From Hyperoplus lanceolatus (lineage: Eukaryota > Chordata > Actinopteri > Uranoscopiformes > Ammodytidae), in the NCBI GenBank assembly GCA_026929865.2, contig CM049407.1:14400001-14464000 (forward strand): a stretch of 64,000 bases of DNA, given 5' to 3'. The stretch's first letter is position 1. Every line of letters begins with the position of its first letter. A model generated the notes under the pieces. It searched no databases. It saw only the letters and a list, made by a program, of their open reading frames with translations, and had not been told where the DNA came from. The position numbers and the translations under genes are program-made. This document shows, piece after piece, positions 43,117 to 57,186 of this stretch.

Positions 43117-44885
43117 TCAGCCCACTTTGGCCCAGCTGAGGAAAGCTGGGATGTCTCGGACCGGGACGTTGCGGGTCAAAGCTTTGACACGCAGGTTACG
43201 GTCATCTGTGAGCAGCACCACCTCCCTGTGCAGCCTCACTGTCCCATCTGTGTTTGAGAAAAGAGAAATAAGAGATTAACTCAGGAGACTACATTCACAT
43301 CAAATTAAGCAAAGTGTGTGTATGGAAATATATTCAGACAGCGACCGAATGAATGTATGACAGTTAATGTTACGTACTTCTCTGATCAGGCATAAAGTCT
43401 TTTGCCTTGTCCTTGCAGTAGTGGAGACAGCAGGACAGAATCACGTCATCATTGGTACCCTGAGGAAGAAAAGAAAAACCCCTCGATGAAAACACTTCAA
43501 ACATTTAGTTTGTAAGCAGTACTGTGGCCAACAAAAGAAAAAGCTTCATTTCAAAACACGATCTAAAACCAAATTACTAAGTGGTAATAAAACTAAATAA
43601 AATTAAACCTTTTTTGGGCAACATTTATTTGGGCTCTCACCTGCTGTCCAGAGGTGTCTTCACTGCGGAAGGCAATGGACTCCAGCTGGTTTCCTCTGCT
43701 TGTCAGGGCTCGGAGGTACGGTTCCCTGGCCTCGAATCCTTTCTCTAGGAAAGCCACTGCCAACCGGGCCTTCTCCTGCACGGCCCGCATGTGGGACGCA
43801 CTAACATTATAGTTGCCACGGCTGCCAGAGCTGCGCCCTCCTGACCCCAATCCGCTCAAGTTGTCCTGGCCTTTAGCCAAGCCGTCTAACTCTGTAATCA
43901 CTGAGAGACAGATAACACACATCATGTCAAACATGTCATAACAGCTCAATTGTAATCATCCTTTATGCCTCTTTCTAGAGTGTGTTCGTCTTTAAAATGT
44001 ATTTCAGTCTTACCAATGAGCGGCACAACTATGATGTATGTTCCACACTGAAGGAGTCTCGTCAGCCCCCCCAAGTGATCAATGAATCCATTTGTATCTG
44101 GAACCAAAAAGAGAGGCCTCACTTCCAGCTCCAATTGCCCGTCTGTCTGCAGCACCGCCTGAAACACACACACATTCAATTTGATGAGAAACTCAGCTAG
44201 GTGACAAAATGTACATATTCATGTATGAACATGTCCTCTTAAATCGGTCCTTTTAAATAGTTTATTATTAACCAAATTGTGAGGTAAATCTATGAAGTCC
44301 TCTCAGTACAAATCCATTAGCAACTGAACTGCCCATCTTAGTTTTTTTTTATTCCTTTTTGACTATACACAAAAGCTATACATTGCCAGGCATGCAGACA
44401 AATTCCCATTACAATTTATTTCCTGAATTTGAATAATTATAGTTTTTTTTTAAGATATTTTTTTGGCATTTTTATGCTTTATTGACAATGTAGAGAGAGT
44501 TGAAATGGGGCAGAGAGGGGAGTGACATGCAGAGAACGACCGCGGGCTGGAATCAAACCCGGGTCCGCTGCTGGCCGAGGCCCATGGGGGGGACGCCCTA
44601 CAAACTGAGCCAAGGGCGCCCCCTTGAATAATTATTGTTAGGTATGCACACTTATGTATATTTTACCTGTATTTTATCCCTGCGTTTTTGTTGCTGTGCT
44701 AGTTTGTTAGTGAGGTCGTGACGTCGCGCCTTCAGCTGTCTGATGTTATTCTCACAGTCTCCCGCCTCCTCGCCATCATCATCTCCTTCTGATGCAGACA
44801 GAGAGGACTCTGCCTCCACTATGACATCATCCCCCTGTCAAACACACACAGACAAGGTCAAGACACATGTTTTCCACAAGTTACC

Positions 44886-44917
<32 letters not shown>

Positions 44918-47900
44918 AGTGCAAACAGAGAAGATAAAGAAGAGAGTGAGCAGAGGAGAGAAGAAAGATTATTAGATAGAAATAAGAGCTAGACAGTCAC
45001 CTCGTTCTCCGTTAGAGAGTCCTGCCTGTTCTTTGTAGCCACTGAGAGGTTAGATGGTGGAGAAGTTGCCACAGACACGTATTTGCCACCCTTGAAGGCC
45101 AACAGAGGCTCCTCCTGTCCACACAAAGCCTCCAGAAAGTACTTCAGCACTGTGACTCTCTTACAATCTGCTGCTATTGCCTGAGGAAAGAATAAAAGGT
45201 ATACAGTCATGCCCAAAATTTGTAAATATGTTCCATGTTTGTGGTTTTTACAAGTTAATATTGTACACCTTTGCTTTCCACTCACCATCTCAGTGTGTCT
45301 GTCTGTGTAACTGGGCTCCTGGGGTGCAGCCAGCAGTGGTACAAAGCCAGCGAGTAGCCGGTCCTCCTTCAATTGCAACACAGTCAACTCCTCCTCTCCA
45401 TCGCTTTCTTCTGTATCTACTTTGTACAGCGGCACTTCCCCATGGTCAACACGTGCCAACACGTTGCAGAAGTCCGCCAGGCACTGCCAAACATCAGGGC
45501 AGCAACTTGATGGAGAGGAAAGCCACAGGTCACGGTGAGGAATGGGTATTTTAAAGAACTAATGTCTGAGGAGAGTTGGTGTGTGTGGTTTGTGTAAAAG
45601 TATCAGTAGGACTGACCATTTCCTTGAGGTAGTTATTTAATCAAGCAGTAGGTAGAAAAAAAAGCTAAAAAATTAAGCCAGTAAACAAATATTTTTAAGG
45701 TAAACAACCAGATATTTCCCACAGCAACCTGTCCTAAGACGTGAAGTATTCAGATCTTAGTCACATTATTGAGACATGTATACACCTGAATTGCACCAAG
45801 TATTCCTATTGCAGTTTTTGCAGCATTTTCCAGCTTTTTTTTTGTTTTGTTTTTTTAAGAGGTAGCGTACCATCATTGAGCTGTTGAGGTGGCAGTTTGT
45901 GACGCATGCCCTGATTTACGGCTGTTGAGCTAGCGTGTGTAAACATGCAACATGGCTCCTTTAAAGAAGAGGTGTCATTTTTTTGGCTGACGGAATATGC
46001 TGTGCATGTAAATGTAGTCAAAGTTTTGCTCACAAAAAAGGGTGGATCCTCTGCCTCCAAGGATCCAAAAAAGGAAAGGAAATCAGTTATTGCAGGTTTA
46101 AAAACACTCACTCTATACGGCATGGTGGTGGATTCCACAGTTCTGGGTGTAACAACATCCAGTCAGACCAGACCTTGATGCTTGGCAGTAGCTCTTTAAG
46201 GTCCAATGGAAAGGCAGAGACCCTCACCATACCCTCCAGCTCCTCCTCTTTACCATCCTCCTCTCCATCCACCATGGAGACTGGCTCTGAGACACAGGAG
46301 AGGTTAAAAAAAAATACAACACTTGAAAGTTACAGACAGAATAAAACAACTGAAACATCCATTATGTGGAAAACAGGAGCTTTTGATACAAAAAAAAACA
46401 TAGTGGGGTGTTTTTGACTAACATAAAATGAACAAAATATCATCACAGCTGTACAAATCAGGGCTGTACAGTGCGACAGTTTTGATCGCATTTGCTACTG
46501 AAATTGATCACGTGCGATGATGAATACAAGTCCATTAGCACTCGTGCGACAGGCTGCTAATGAGGAGAGGCTGTCTTTGAAACACAGAGGAGAGATGCAC
46601 AACACTGCTTAGAGGGCTGTACATTAACACTCCAAATGGGGGTAAATGTAGACGTAGGCAAGTAAGTTATTGAGTCCACCCTCCACTTTGGCTGGTGAAA
46701 GATGTGTGCTCGTGCAGCGATTCTAGGTATAAAAACTTCACCAAACGGTAATAACCGGAAGGAGACGGCACATTACCGCAGTTAAGTTAGCGTGTGTACA
46801 AACAGAACATTTCCTGTGCGCATTCACATTAAAAGCCTGTTACTAGCCAAACGTGAGTTGACTTTTATTTTGAAGTTGGTAAGAACAGAAAGTTAGCGCT
46901 TTTTTCTAGCTTGAAAGGCAACTCCTTCAGCTGCAGCGAGCAGTCAACAGTAGCCTATAGTCTATTCAAACAAAGTTTTAAATAAGCCACTGAAAAGCTA
47001 CTCCCAACACATTCAGAACAACCTATTTAATTTATCCTAAATTGTACCAATATGTATACTTATTTATTTAATAGGCTATGTTTAATGTTTTAAAGTTTGG
47101 TTTTAATTAACAGAAGGACATTATAATAATAATAATTCTGAATCAGCAAAAAATTGCAATTGGCAGGTTAGATTCTTTTGTCTAAATTGCAATCAGTGCA
47201 CCCCTATTAATTTTTCCATAATTATTACTGCACACACTAGGATATAATATTAATTGAGAATCTCAAATGAGACCAAGATAACATGATCAAAGGTAATTAG
47301 AGCGAAATGCAAGGGTTAAGGTTATGCAAGTTTTCGATCATAATTTGTGTGCTACCAAATTTATTTTTGTGCTACTGAATTCTTTTGCTTGCTAGCACCA
47401 GTGCTACCACCTAAAAAAATAAGCGTACAGCCCTGCAAATAAATATGAGTATGATTATTCCAAGATGCCAAGACCAACTGAAGCTACAAGATTGCTCCCT
47501 TTATGACATGAATAATCTCTACCAATGAGCTGTAGGACAGTACATTCATTATTGTCATTACACAATTCATCTGACATACTGTAGATAAGGAAACACACTG
47601 ATCAGACACTTGGTGTTTGTACCTGCAGGAATATCTCTGAGCAGCTCCGTGCAGCGCTGCACCAGTAGTGCAAACATGCCGAGACCCAGGGCAGTGCTTT
47701 GCTCTTGTAAAACAGACCGCACGTCTCCATCTTCAACTAAAGAAAACAGAGACAAGAATTTAAACTAGTATATATCCTCAACACTCTTTGCATTAATATC
47801 CCCAATGACTTGTGTGAAGCCCCAGCATGTTGGATTTATTTTTTAAATCGTATATTAGTTGGAGAAAGAACTGCATCTGACACAATAAGATAGAGAGAGC

Positions 47901-49014
47901 CAAAGAGTTATCGTTATCAACCCTGCAATGGCCACTAAAGCTCTTCAAGGTGTAACAAAGAAAATGAAAGACACATTAATCACCTGCATGATTTAAGTTG
48001 TTTGGCGGCCATGCACTTGTATTAGTTTTGCAGATAAACAGCTTTGAAGCGATAGTTGTTGTGTGATAATGATAAAAGTGGCTTGTGTGTTTGTTTGTGT
48101 GAATACCTCTGCTGTGGGCATTGTGTATGGTGAACATGTTGATGGTGATGATCTGCAGCATGTGTGTGCTGCCCACAAGGGAAGGGCCATGCTTGAGCAG
48201 TGACCTGAACTCCTGTAGCACAAGGCTCGCCACTCCAGGGAAGGACTCCATGCTAGAAAAGCAATTCACAGAAACAAACAGGCACAAGGGCACTCAGAAT
48301 AAATACCCTTTTCAGAATAAATTCTTATTATGTCCATGAATTTAAGTGCTGGAATAAAAGAGTCCTTCACTCACCCCACTTTAGTGAAGAGCTTTCCATG
48401 TGCATGCAGGAAACTCAGAATTAACCTCTTATTCAGCTGGAGGGGGGAGGGGGGAGGGGGGGAGGAAATAAATGATGACAAATCTTTTGGCAACTTTTGT
48501 ATTCTGCTCAAAATCCTACAGCACAGTAGCCTGGCATTTCCAGACCTACAACTGGGCGCTGGCAAATTAAATTTGCTGCGCCTGTTGGTCTGGACACTCT
48601 CCATTATAGCTCATATGTCATGAAATCCTGAGCTACCAATCAAATCGTTCTTTCTGATATGGGCGGGCCAGAGCCCTTTGTATGGTGCTCTGGGGCGGAC
48701 GTAACCGGATGACGACAGTGACGTGCATGTGCCGTCGAAGCCGTGATAGTAAACATCAAAGATGGCTGCGGATATATCGTTTGAGTTCGAGACGGCTTTG
48801 GCCTCGACGTTTTACGATTTGGAAGACGGCACTCAAATCTTTCATTAGCAAGTAAGTGGAATGTTGTTTTGCCGACCAACCACGGCAAAAGTTTAATTTA
48901 ACAGTTAAACCGCTGTTCGCTAAACAAACAGGGCTTAATACGTCACCAAATTCAGGAGTCAGTTGTTTTAAAGAACGCTTGTTGTCAAAATCAGTGAATA
49001 TCTCCTCACGATCC

Positions 49015-49051
<37 letters not shown>

Positions 49052-52000
49052 AAAATTACCTGTGTAAAAAGATGTCTGCATGTATGTCTAGGAAGAGGAA
49101 AAAGGATCTTACTTCACTAGCGCTGAGACTGCCCAGCTCTCCGTCTTGTTCAGAGTCTCTGCTGGACTCACTGCCTCCTCTCTGGGAGGACAGGGTCACT
49201 GCTTGTCCACTGGGGCGAACCCATATCTCCACCCGGGCTCCGTCCTCCCCTCTTCCTCTCCCTCTAACAGCTGGACCCCTGGAGCCTCCTTCATGCTCCT
49301 GCCTCCTCCTTCGCTCAAGCTGCTCCGTCTGCAACAGCAAGGTCTGTAAACAATTAGCACTTGCACCGCCTAAAGTCAAAGCACCAATAGTAGACATACT
49401 ATTAAGGCAGTAGTAATATGAGTATTTATGCAGCCCTACTTGCATGGACAATTAAGGTTAGAAACAACCCTTTTGAAATGATACCTTTGTCAAACCACTT
49501 CTGTTCCTACCAATAATTAACGTCCCCCAAACAGTGATGCTGACAAACCACTACGGTTCAATTTCAAAGTTCTGACTTGGGGTTATTTTCAATGCTTTTG
49601 TCGAAGTGAAGGCTGTGTGCTTGCTGTTAGAATGAATTACAGGAGTGTGTCTCTCACCTTACGCTTAGCTTCCTCAAACAGACTCATAAGGCTTTCCTTT
49701 GCAGTCAGGATGGGGTTCGAGGCTGCCAAGCTGCGCATGTAATAATACACAGCATCCAACTTCCGCTTCTGTAAGTGAAAGAATAAGAGGAGGGAGGAAT
49801 CTTTTAAAGGACGCACACTGGGTTGGTGCCACAGGGATTGTACACAAATATGTTGTTGTTTTTTCCCCCAGTTAATCCAGATACATGCCAAGAGAAACAC
49901 AATCACTCACCGTATAAACTGCAAGCAGTGCAAGCTGGTTATAGGGTCGGCCATTTTTGGGTGCAATTTGCTGGGCTTTCAGGTACCAGCTAAGGAAAAA
50001 GTGCAGTCATAAGATACCATCAGCGAAACTTTGTGGAAGATTTGGACTGTCAAAATGTTCTGAGTTCTATCTTAAGGTTCTCATATTCTCTATAATGTTA
50101 CATAGTTAATACTCTTTAGCAGGTGGCATCTCAGGAAAAACAAGTCCAATACAGAGAAGGTTATAAAAGTTGATCAATTGAAACTTGTGCAGGAATTAAA
50201 AAAAAAATATTCAGGACTAAAATGAAAAACAGTTTTCAGGGGGAAATTAAATGGGTGTGAACATTTCCTTGAATAACAGCCTACCTGCGAGCTTTGCCGT
50301 AGTTGGCCGAGTCACTGGCTTGTTCCCGATAGCGTGCTATATCTCCCTGACAAATCATGCAGCGCTGAGCACTGATGAGTGCATACTTTACCTGCAAAAG
50401 ACAGAAACACGAGAAAACCTTTCATCAATTCAATATATACAAAAAGTTCAGTTGCAATTGCAAACACAATTGACAATTAATACACATCTAAGTTGCTGTC
50501 AGCAATTATATTACTAGGAACACGTCTGATCATTCTCAAAGCATTAGGTTTCATTTATATCGACTGACACGGGCATAGTCATTGACACACACATTTTAAA
50601 AATTAAAAGTAATACTGTACCGTTTTGCGTAAAGGCCGAGCCCTGATAGCCATGCCATCCATGTAAGCCTCCAATTTAAACTGATACGCTGTCTGCAACT
50701 TCTGAAGAAGTGAATCAAAAAACAGTGCTCCCTGCAAAATACAGACAATGATTGTAATGGACAAGTGATGTCCAGGGTTCGACATAACCAATGGCCCGCT
50801 GTCCCAGGGCCAGTAAAATCATATGCAGGGCAAGTTGATTGGCCAGTCACTGTCCCGCCCGGGTCAGTAACGGCCAATCACAGTTCAGTATCTTTTTGTA
50901 GACTACATCATGGTTCATTGAAATGCGCGTTGAGTCGTAATGAAAGCATTGTTTATCAATATAATAAACATAATATATGATATATTTTTTAATGAAAGGC
51001 CAGTGGACAAACGATGCGTGGGCGTTGACAGGCGGAGCAACAAGTGGGCGCACTCTTGCTCCGTTGGCAGAGCTGCCTACTGTCCGCCTGCGAGTCGACA
51101 AATCAATCAACTTACTTTGCCCCAGTTTTTCTTCCCACAGCAGAGGTTGAGGTGCAGAAAATCAAGTGATAACTGCGCTTTTCCTTTAGCTGCCGCCGTA
51201 ATGTTACAGTATTTGCATCAAAGCCCCAATGGTAATACAAATGAGAGGCTTTATTTAAACGCTGTGAATGCGTCTCTGGTGATCGTGTCGGTTGTAGACA
51301 GAAACAAACTGGACAGATCCTATAGTCGCACAGTTTGTCTGCCGACATGGCTCTGTGTTTTCATGATCTACAATCAGATCGCGGAAGTCTGTCCCAGTGA
51401 AATCGCTAACGGGAGAATATCCCCGGTTATTATTTTAGCCACAAACCCCGCAGTTCTTCTGCGTGGCGGCTCACTCGCTCACTCACTGGCGAGATCTCAC
51501 TGTGAAACGCTGCTTTGCTCGGACGAAGGCATTGTGTGTTTCTAAGGTGATTTAACATCATAGCCTTAGACGAGCTTTTAACATTATGCTGCATATTTTG
51601 CACTGCATTGTTTTTTTATCAATAGTTTGAAGAAATGGTCCCACCACACCGGACTCTTAATGTGAAGCTTACACTTCATGTAGAAGTGACGCTTCTGCAG
51701 CGCGCTCACGACCAGACGTGAACTCGCATACACAGTGAAATCTCCCATTAAAAAAACGGCATAACCTTTTGATTTTCGAATTTCTATTTTTAACATCAAC
51801 TCGAGCGCAAGTGGAAAACCGGTCATTGGTTTGACACATTCACATCCCTAATGCATAGAGAAAGAAGTAAACACTACCACACCACAAAGACTGATCAGAC
51901 CGTCATCTCTTATTTTTTTTTATGTTTGAACATGATTTCTGCAGGTGAACTATTCATTAAACTGCCCAAATTCAAGAATAAAAACAATCATCAAACTTCT

Positions 52001-55000
52001 GGACTTTAAAATACTGGCCGACTCCTTCCACATACTTTCAGTTGTAGGCTTCAAATTCAATGTTTGCCTGCTTTTATATTATGTGCATGAGCAATATCAA
52101 TATTTCTAAAACTAAAATTAAAATAACCAAATCTAAAGGGAATATCTATACTGTTACAGTATAGATACTCCCTTTAGATTTGGTTATTTTTCTAATATAG
52201 GCATTATAATTATTCACACTAAATTATGAAGGAGAAAAAAAGTGTGTGCAGGGCCAGTGAAAATGTACATGGGGCCAGTAAAACTCGGATCCACTGGCCC
52301 GGCGGGCCAGTAGGAAAAAAAAGTTATGTTGAACCCTGGATGTCATAGTCAAAATACAAAAACAATGTGTATATTTTCTAAAATATTTTGGGTTTACTAA
52401 TCCTAGTGGTATATTACTTGTAAAAACCCACAATGCAATCCCAAGCAAGGTCATGATGGTACTTCCATTAAAGTGTCTAAAGAGACAGTTATTAAGCCTT
52501 TGCATTGGCGTATCTTCAAGTAAGAATATGAATCCTGCACAGATTTTAAATGCTATAAACACACTTCCAATCTGTCCCCCTTGCAAAAAAAATAAAATCC
52601 TTATACACCGTGTTCCAAATTATTAAGCAAATTGGATTGATATTGTGGATCATTGAAATCAATCTCATACTGCCAGGTGACCCTAATCAAAGGAAATCTA
52701 CTTAAGAAGGACGTTCCACATTATTAAGCAGGCCAGATGTTTCAAGCACTATGGGAAAGAAAAAGGTTCTCTGCTGCCGAAAAGCGTCAAATAGTGCAAT
52801 ACCTTGGACAAGGAATGAAAACAATAGATATTTCAAAGTAACTGAAGCATGATCATAGTACTGAGAAGAGATTTGTGGCTGACAAAGACGGGTTTGTGCA
52901 GATAAAGGCACAATGAGGAAGATTTCTGCCAGACAAATTCATCGGATAAAGAGAGCAGCTGCTAAAATGCCGTTACAGAACAGCAGACAGGTATTTGAAG
53001 GCGCTGGTGCCTCTGGAGTCCCGCGAACCTCAAGGTGTAGGATCCTCCAGAGGTTTGCAGTTGTGCATAAACCTATTATTCGGCTACCCCTAAACAATGC
53101 TCACAAGCAGAAACGGTTGCACTGGGCTCAGAAATACATGAAGACTAATTTTCAAACAGTCTTGTTTACCGATGAGTGCCGTGCAACCCTGGATGGTCCA
53201 GATGGATGGAGTAGTGGATGGTTGGTGAATGGCCACCATGTCCCAACAAGGCTTAGACGTCAGCAAGGAGGTGGTGGAGTCATGTTTTGGGCCGGAATCA
53301 TGGGGAGAGAGCTGGTAGGCCCCTTTAGGGTCCCTGACGGTGTGAAAATGACCTCTGCAAAGTATGTTGAATTTCTGACTGACCACTTTCTTCCGTGGTA
53401 CAAAAAGAAGAACCGTGCCTTCCGTAGTAAAATCATCTTCATGCATGACGATGCACCATCTCATGCAGCAAAGAATACTGATACCTGTTTCATTGGCTGC
53501 TATGGGCATAAAAGGAGAGAACCTCATGGTGTGGCCCCCATCTTCCCCTGACCTTAACCCTATTGAGAACCTTTGGAGCATCCTCAAGCAAAACATCTAT
53601 GAGGTTGGGAGGTAGTTCACATCAAAACAGCAGCTATGGGAGGCTATTCTGACATCCTGCAAAGACATTCAAGCAGAAACTCTCCAAAAACTCACAAGTT
53701 CAATGGATTCAAGAATTGTGAAGGTGATATCAAAGAAGGTGTCCTATGTTAACATGTAACTTGGCCTGTTAAGATGTTTTTGATTGAAATAGCTTCTGAT
53801 TTCAATAAATATGACCTCCACATTCTGCAAATTCAACAAATGGCAACCTATAAAATGTTTTAAAACTCTGTTGTGCATAATAATTTGGAAAAGTGCATTT
53901 TGAGTTTTTTGTTTTTGAAAAAAAATACTGTTATCATATGGAGGTTTGTTCAATAAAATGTGAATCATACTTTAACGGTTGATGACTTAAAGTATACTGA
54001 CTGTCATTTGCATCGACTATTTAGGAAAATCTGAGAGAAATATGATTTGCACACTGTATTGTGAAACCCTGCCCGAATTTTTTCCCATCTGTTCCTTACC
54101 TCATCAAGCAGCGTGAGAAGCTTGTTTCTGATATGAGGGATGTTGTCACAGGCGGGGTCTTTGAGGAGCTGCCGGAAGCGCTCTATGACCTGGTAAAAGA
54201 CATTCTTCCACAAAGCCTGATCCACGTTCTGAGAGTCTGAGAACTCAATGTCCATCAGGATGGCTTGCTCATAAAGGCCCAAAAGCTCTCCTCTAGAAAA
54301 TACAAAGGGCAGCAACAGGAAAGTGCTTATTTTTAATAATGCCATTTCAGCTAGTAATGCGGGTAAGAAAAAAAAATTAAAACATAAAACGCCCCTTACA
54401 TACAGACCCTCCCACCCCAAATTCTCACCTGAGCTTGACCATCCGCTCCAGTCCCTCAGCACTCACTCGGTCCCTAGACAGCAGGTTACTGAGCTGGAGC
54501 TCCTGTGAATCAGCAGCCCTCAGTGCCCTCCCTAACTCCCCTCTGTTGTGCTGCTCCATTTCTTCAACTGTCATGCTACCTCCTGCAGCTTGTTGAGAAT
54601 AACCCACTCCCTTGTAATTGCCACAGAACTGAGCAACACCAGGGCCCGGGTAAATACCGTTAGTGGGAGCCATTTGGTAGGAGCCCATATGATATGGATA
54701 TGGATAGCGCTGGCTAGTGGTGGCCGCCCCGGGACCATGTTGGTTGCTGGCCGGCATGGGGTAGAAGTAAGGGTTGTCAGAGTTTTGGAATTTGTAGTAG
54801 GCCATAGCGGCGGCTTGCTTGGATCGAAAGTGCTCACCCTGCGGCACAGGTGGACTGCCTGCCACCTCGTCGTCGGTATCCAGGAAGTGAAGCTGTCCGT
54901 ATCCGGCCCCTGTCTGGAGATATACGGGCTGCTGGTGAGATGCAGGCTGTGAGGAGGAACGGGTGTTGGCAAGAGCAGGTTTCTGATCCGGGTTATTTGG

Positions 55001-57136
55001 ATCCCAAAGTCGCCTTGCTCCTCCTCCTCTGCCTCCTCTACTCCTAGCAGATGCTCCTCCCCTATGTCCACCGAAAAGAAGTCTTTGGCCAACCTCTGGA
55101 CTATTGGAGATGTCTGTGCGGGCCGGGAGCACCAGGATACCCCCACCTCTGCCACGAGGGACCGAGCCCTGCGTACGATGTTGTGGAACCCTGCTGTGTG
55201 ATGGGGCCACCGATTGTTTTTCTAAAGAGATCCGTAGGATTCCCCGACCCCCGCCTCTGTTTCCCTTTGGTCCGTTCCTTTCTTCCCTTCGCCTCTCTGC
55301 GTTCACCTCCTCCTCCCCACCTCTTCTTCTCCTCCTCCTCCTCTCTTCCGCTACGTCACTCATCTCACTCCCTTCCGGTGATTCCGTAGATGATTCCCCG
55401 TTGGCGTTGCAGCTTGGTAAATGGCTCCTCCGTCCCTCCCTGCTAATAACAGCAGACCCCTCTTTGTTTTGGTGTCTACTAGGCTCCGGCCGCGGCCACT
55501 TGGTACTCTCCACTTCCCGTCCTCGCCCGGGACCGTCCAGGCTGGTCACACTACTGGCTGAGCTGCTGCTGTACGTTCGGTTTCGTGAGCGGCGAATATC
55601 CGATTTGGAGTAGCGTTTTGAGGTTGGCGTCGGGCCGTTCGCAGTGGCTCTGTTTCTATCGCCTCTTTCTACAGGCCTGTCCACATTCCTTTGCACCCTC
55701 ACATCTTTCTCAGCTTCTCTAGGCCGGATGTTGTTGTTGTTGTCTCCTCTTCTGTTTTCTCTGTGATTCTCTCTTCCTTTGACTTGGTGCGTCTCTCCTG
55801 TCTTACCAGGTCTGTTATCCCGATCGGCCTCTGGTGCTCGCCTGGTCTCTCTTTCCTTCTCGTTTTTCCCACGGTCTATTCTACCTCCACCACCAGCAGC
55901 TTCCTCTTCTCCTCCTCTGGATTCTTGATTCCTCTCTCTCTCTTTCTCCCCTCCCCTTCTCCTGCGGTTTCCCCTTTCCCTCTTTTTCTCTCCCTCGTCC
56001 ATCTCCTCTTTAGCATTTGCCGTCACGTTGAGCTTTTCAACATTGCTGATCAATTTCTCCACTGCAGCATCAGAAGGTAATGGAGGTTTGTCCACATCTC
56101 GATTCCCTTGGTTTCTGTTTGACTCACTGGATATTGATGTTTTTTTTACGCTTTCTTGTAAATCGTTCACTTCTTTATCTCTCCTTACTTGCTCCGGTAG
56201 AGATGTCTTTTTGTTTCCTTCACTTTCCCCTGTACTCCACTGGGATTCAGTTTTCTCCTCGGGCTTCATTGGAGGAGGCTTATCCTGCTCTCCGCAGTCA
56301 TTTCCCTGGACGCTCCTCCGGCTCCCGGGTTGATAGAATACCCTGTCCGGTTTGCGGGCTTTCCTTGAAGTCTTAGCAGCTCCAGCAGGTTCCTGGTTCT
56401 CTCGGTCATCTTCAACAAGGCCCTTTGCTTGGTTTGCTTCTGTTTTAGCCTGGGACTGGCGGCCCTTTCTACAGTTCTGAGTGTGACTGCCGTCCCCTCT
56501 CCTCCTGTCTTCTTCCCTTTTGTCGGCCCTCGTCCCACCGTCAGTGCAGCCATGTCTCTCTAGAGCTTTTTCAGCGACAAGCTTTTTCTCACTCTGTGGT
56601 GGTTGATCATGCTCATATGAGTCAGCATCTCCGTCCTCGCTGTCATGGTGACGCTGTCCATGTCCGGCCACCGGCTGGTAGCGCTGCCGTTCAGGACGCT
56701 TTCCACCGTTCCTCTTTTGTTGCTGGTTGTGTACATGATGCTCCTGTTGATCCTCTGCAGAAGAAAAAAAACATACACAGAAATAAGAAATTGAGTTTCA
56801 GAAAGACAAAGTCAGCCATAGACACAGTAGATGGATATGAGTATTGAACAGGGCTCCAGAGTGCGCCTAATTTGGGCGCACGTGCGCCCAGAAATCTGTG
56901 GAGTGCGACCAGATATTTTCACTGGTCGCACCAGTGCACCTGAAATTTATCACGTCATATTAAATGTAATATTGGGTGTTGTGCTGCACGATTAATCTAA
57001 TTGCGATGTGAGCTAGTGCAATTACATCATCGCAAAATTGGCTGCGATTGCAATTCAATGTAGGATAAATGTGCGCGTGTGTCTATATACGTTCCAACTG
57101 CTCCTCTCGTCTTTTTGGTAGCACCCCTCTGACAGT

Positions 57137-57186
<50 letters not shown>

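Noticed and set aside
44668-44760. miR-132/212 cluster expected near SMG6 in mammals
   Set aside because: Looked for the mature seed-containing sequence on both strands downstream of smg6 within the window and did not see it.
50940-51545. 201-codon frame inside the hAT-like element
   Set aside because: No transposase or other domain motif; likely a chance open frame in a non-autonomous element.
54548-56376. Several plus-strand frames of 98-169 codons opposite smg6 exon 2
   Set aside because: They are antisense to the long, charged, low-complexity smg6 exon; Ser/Leu/Pro-rich composition is what its complement predicts.
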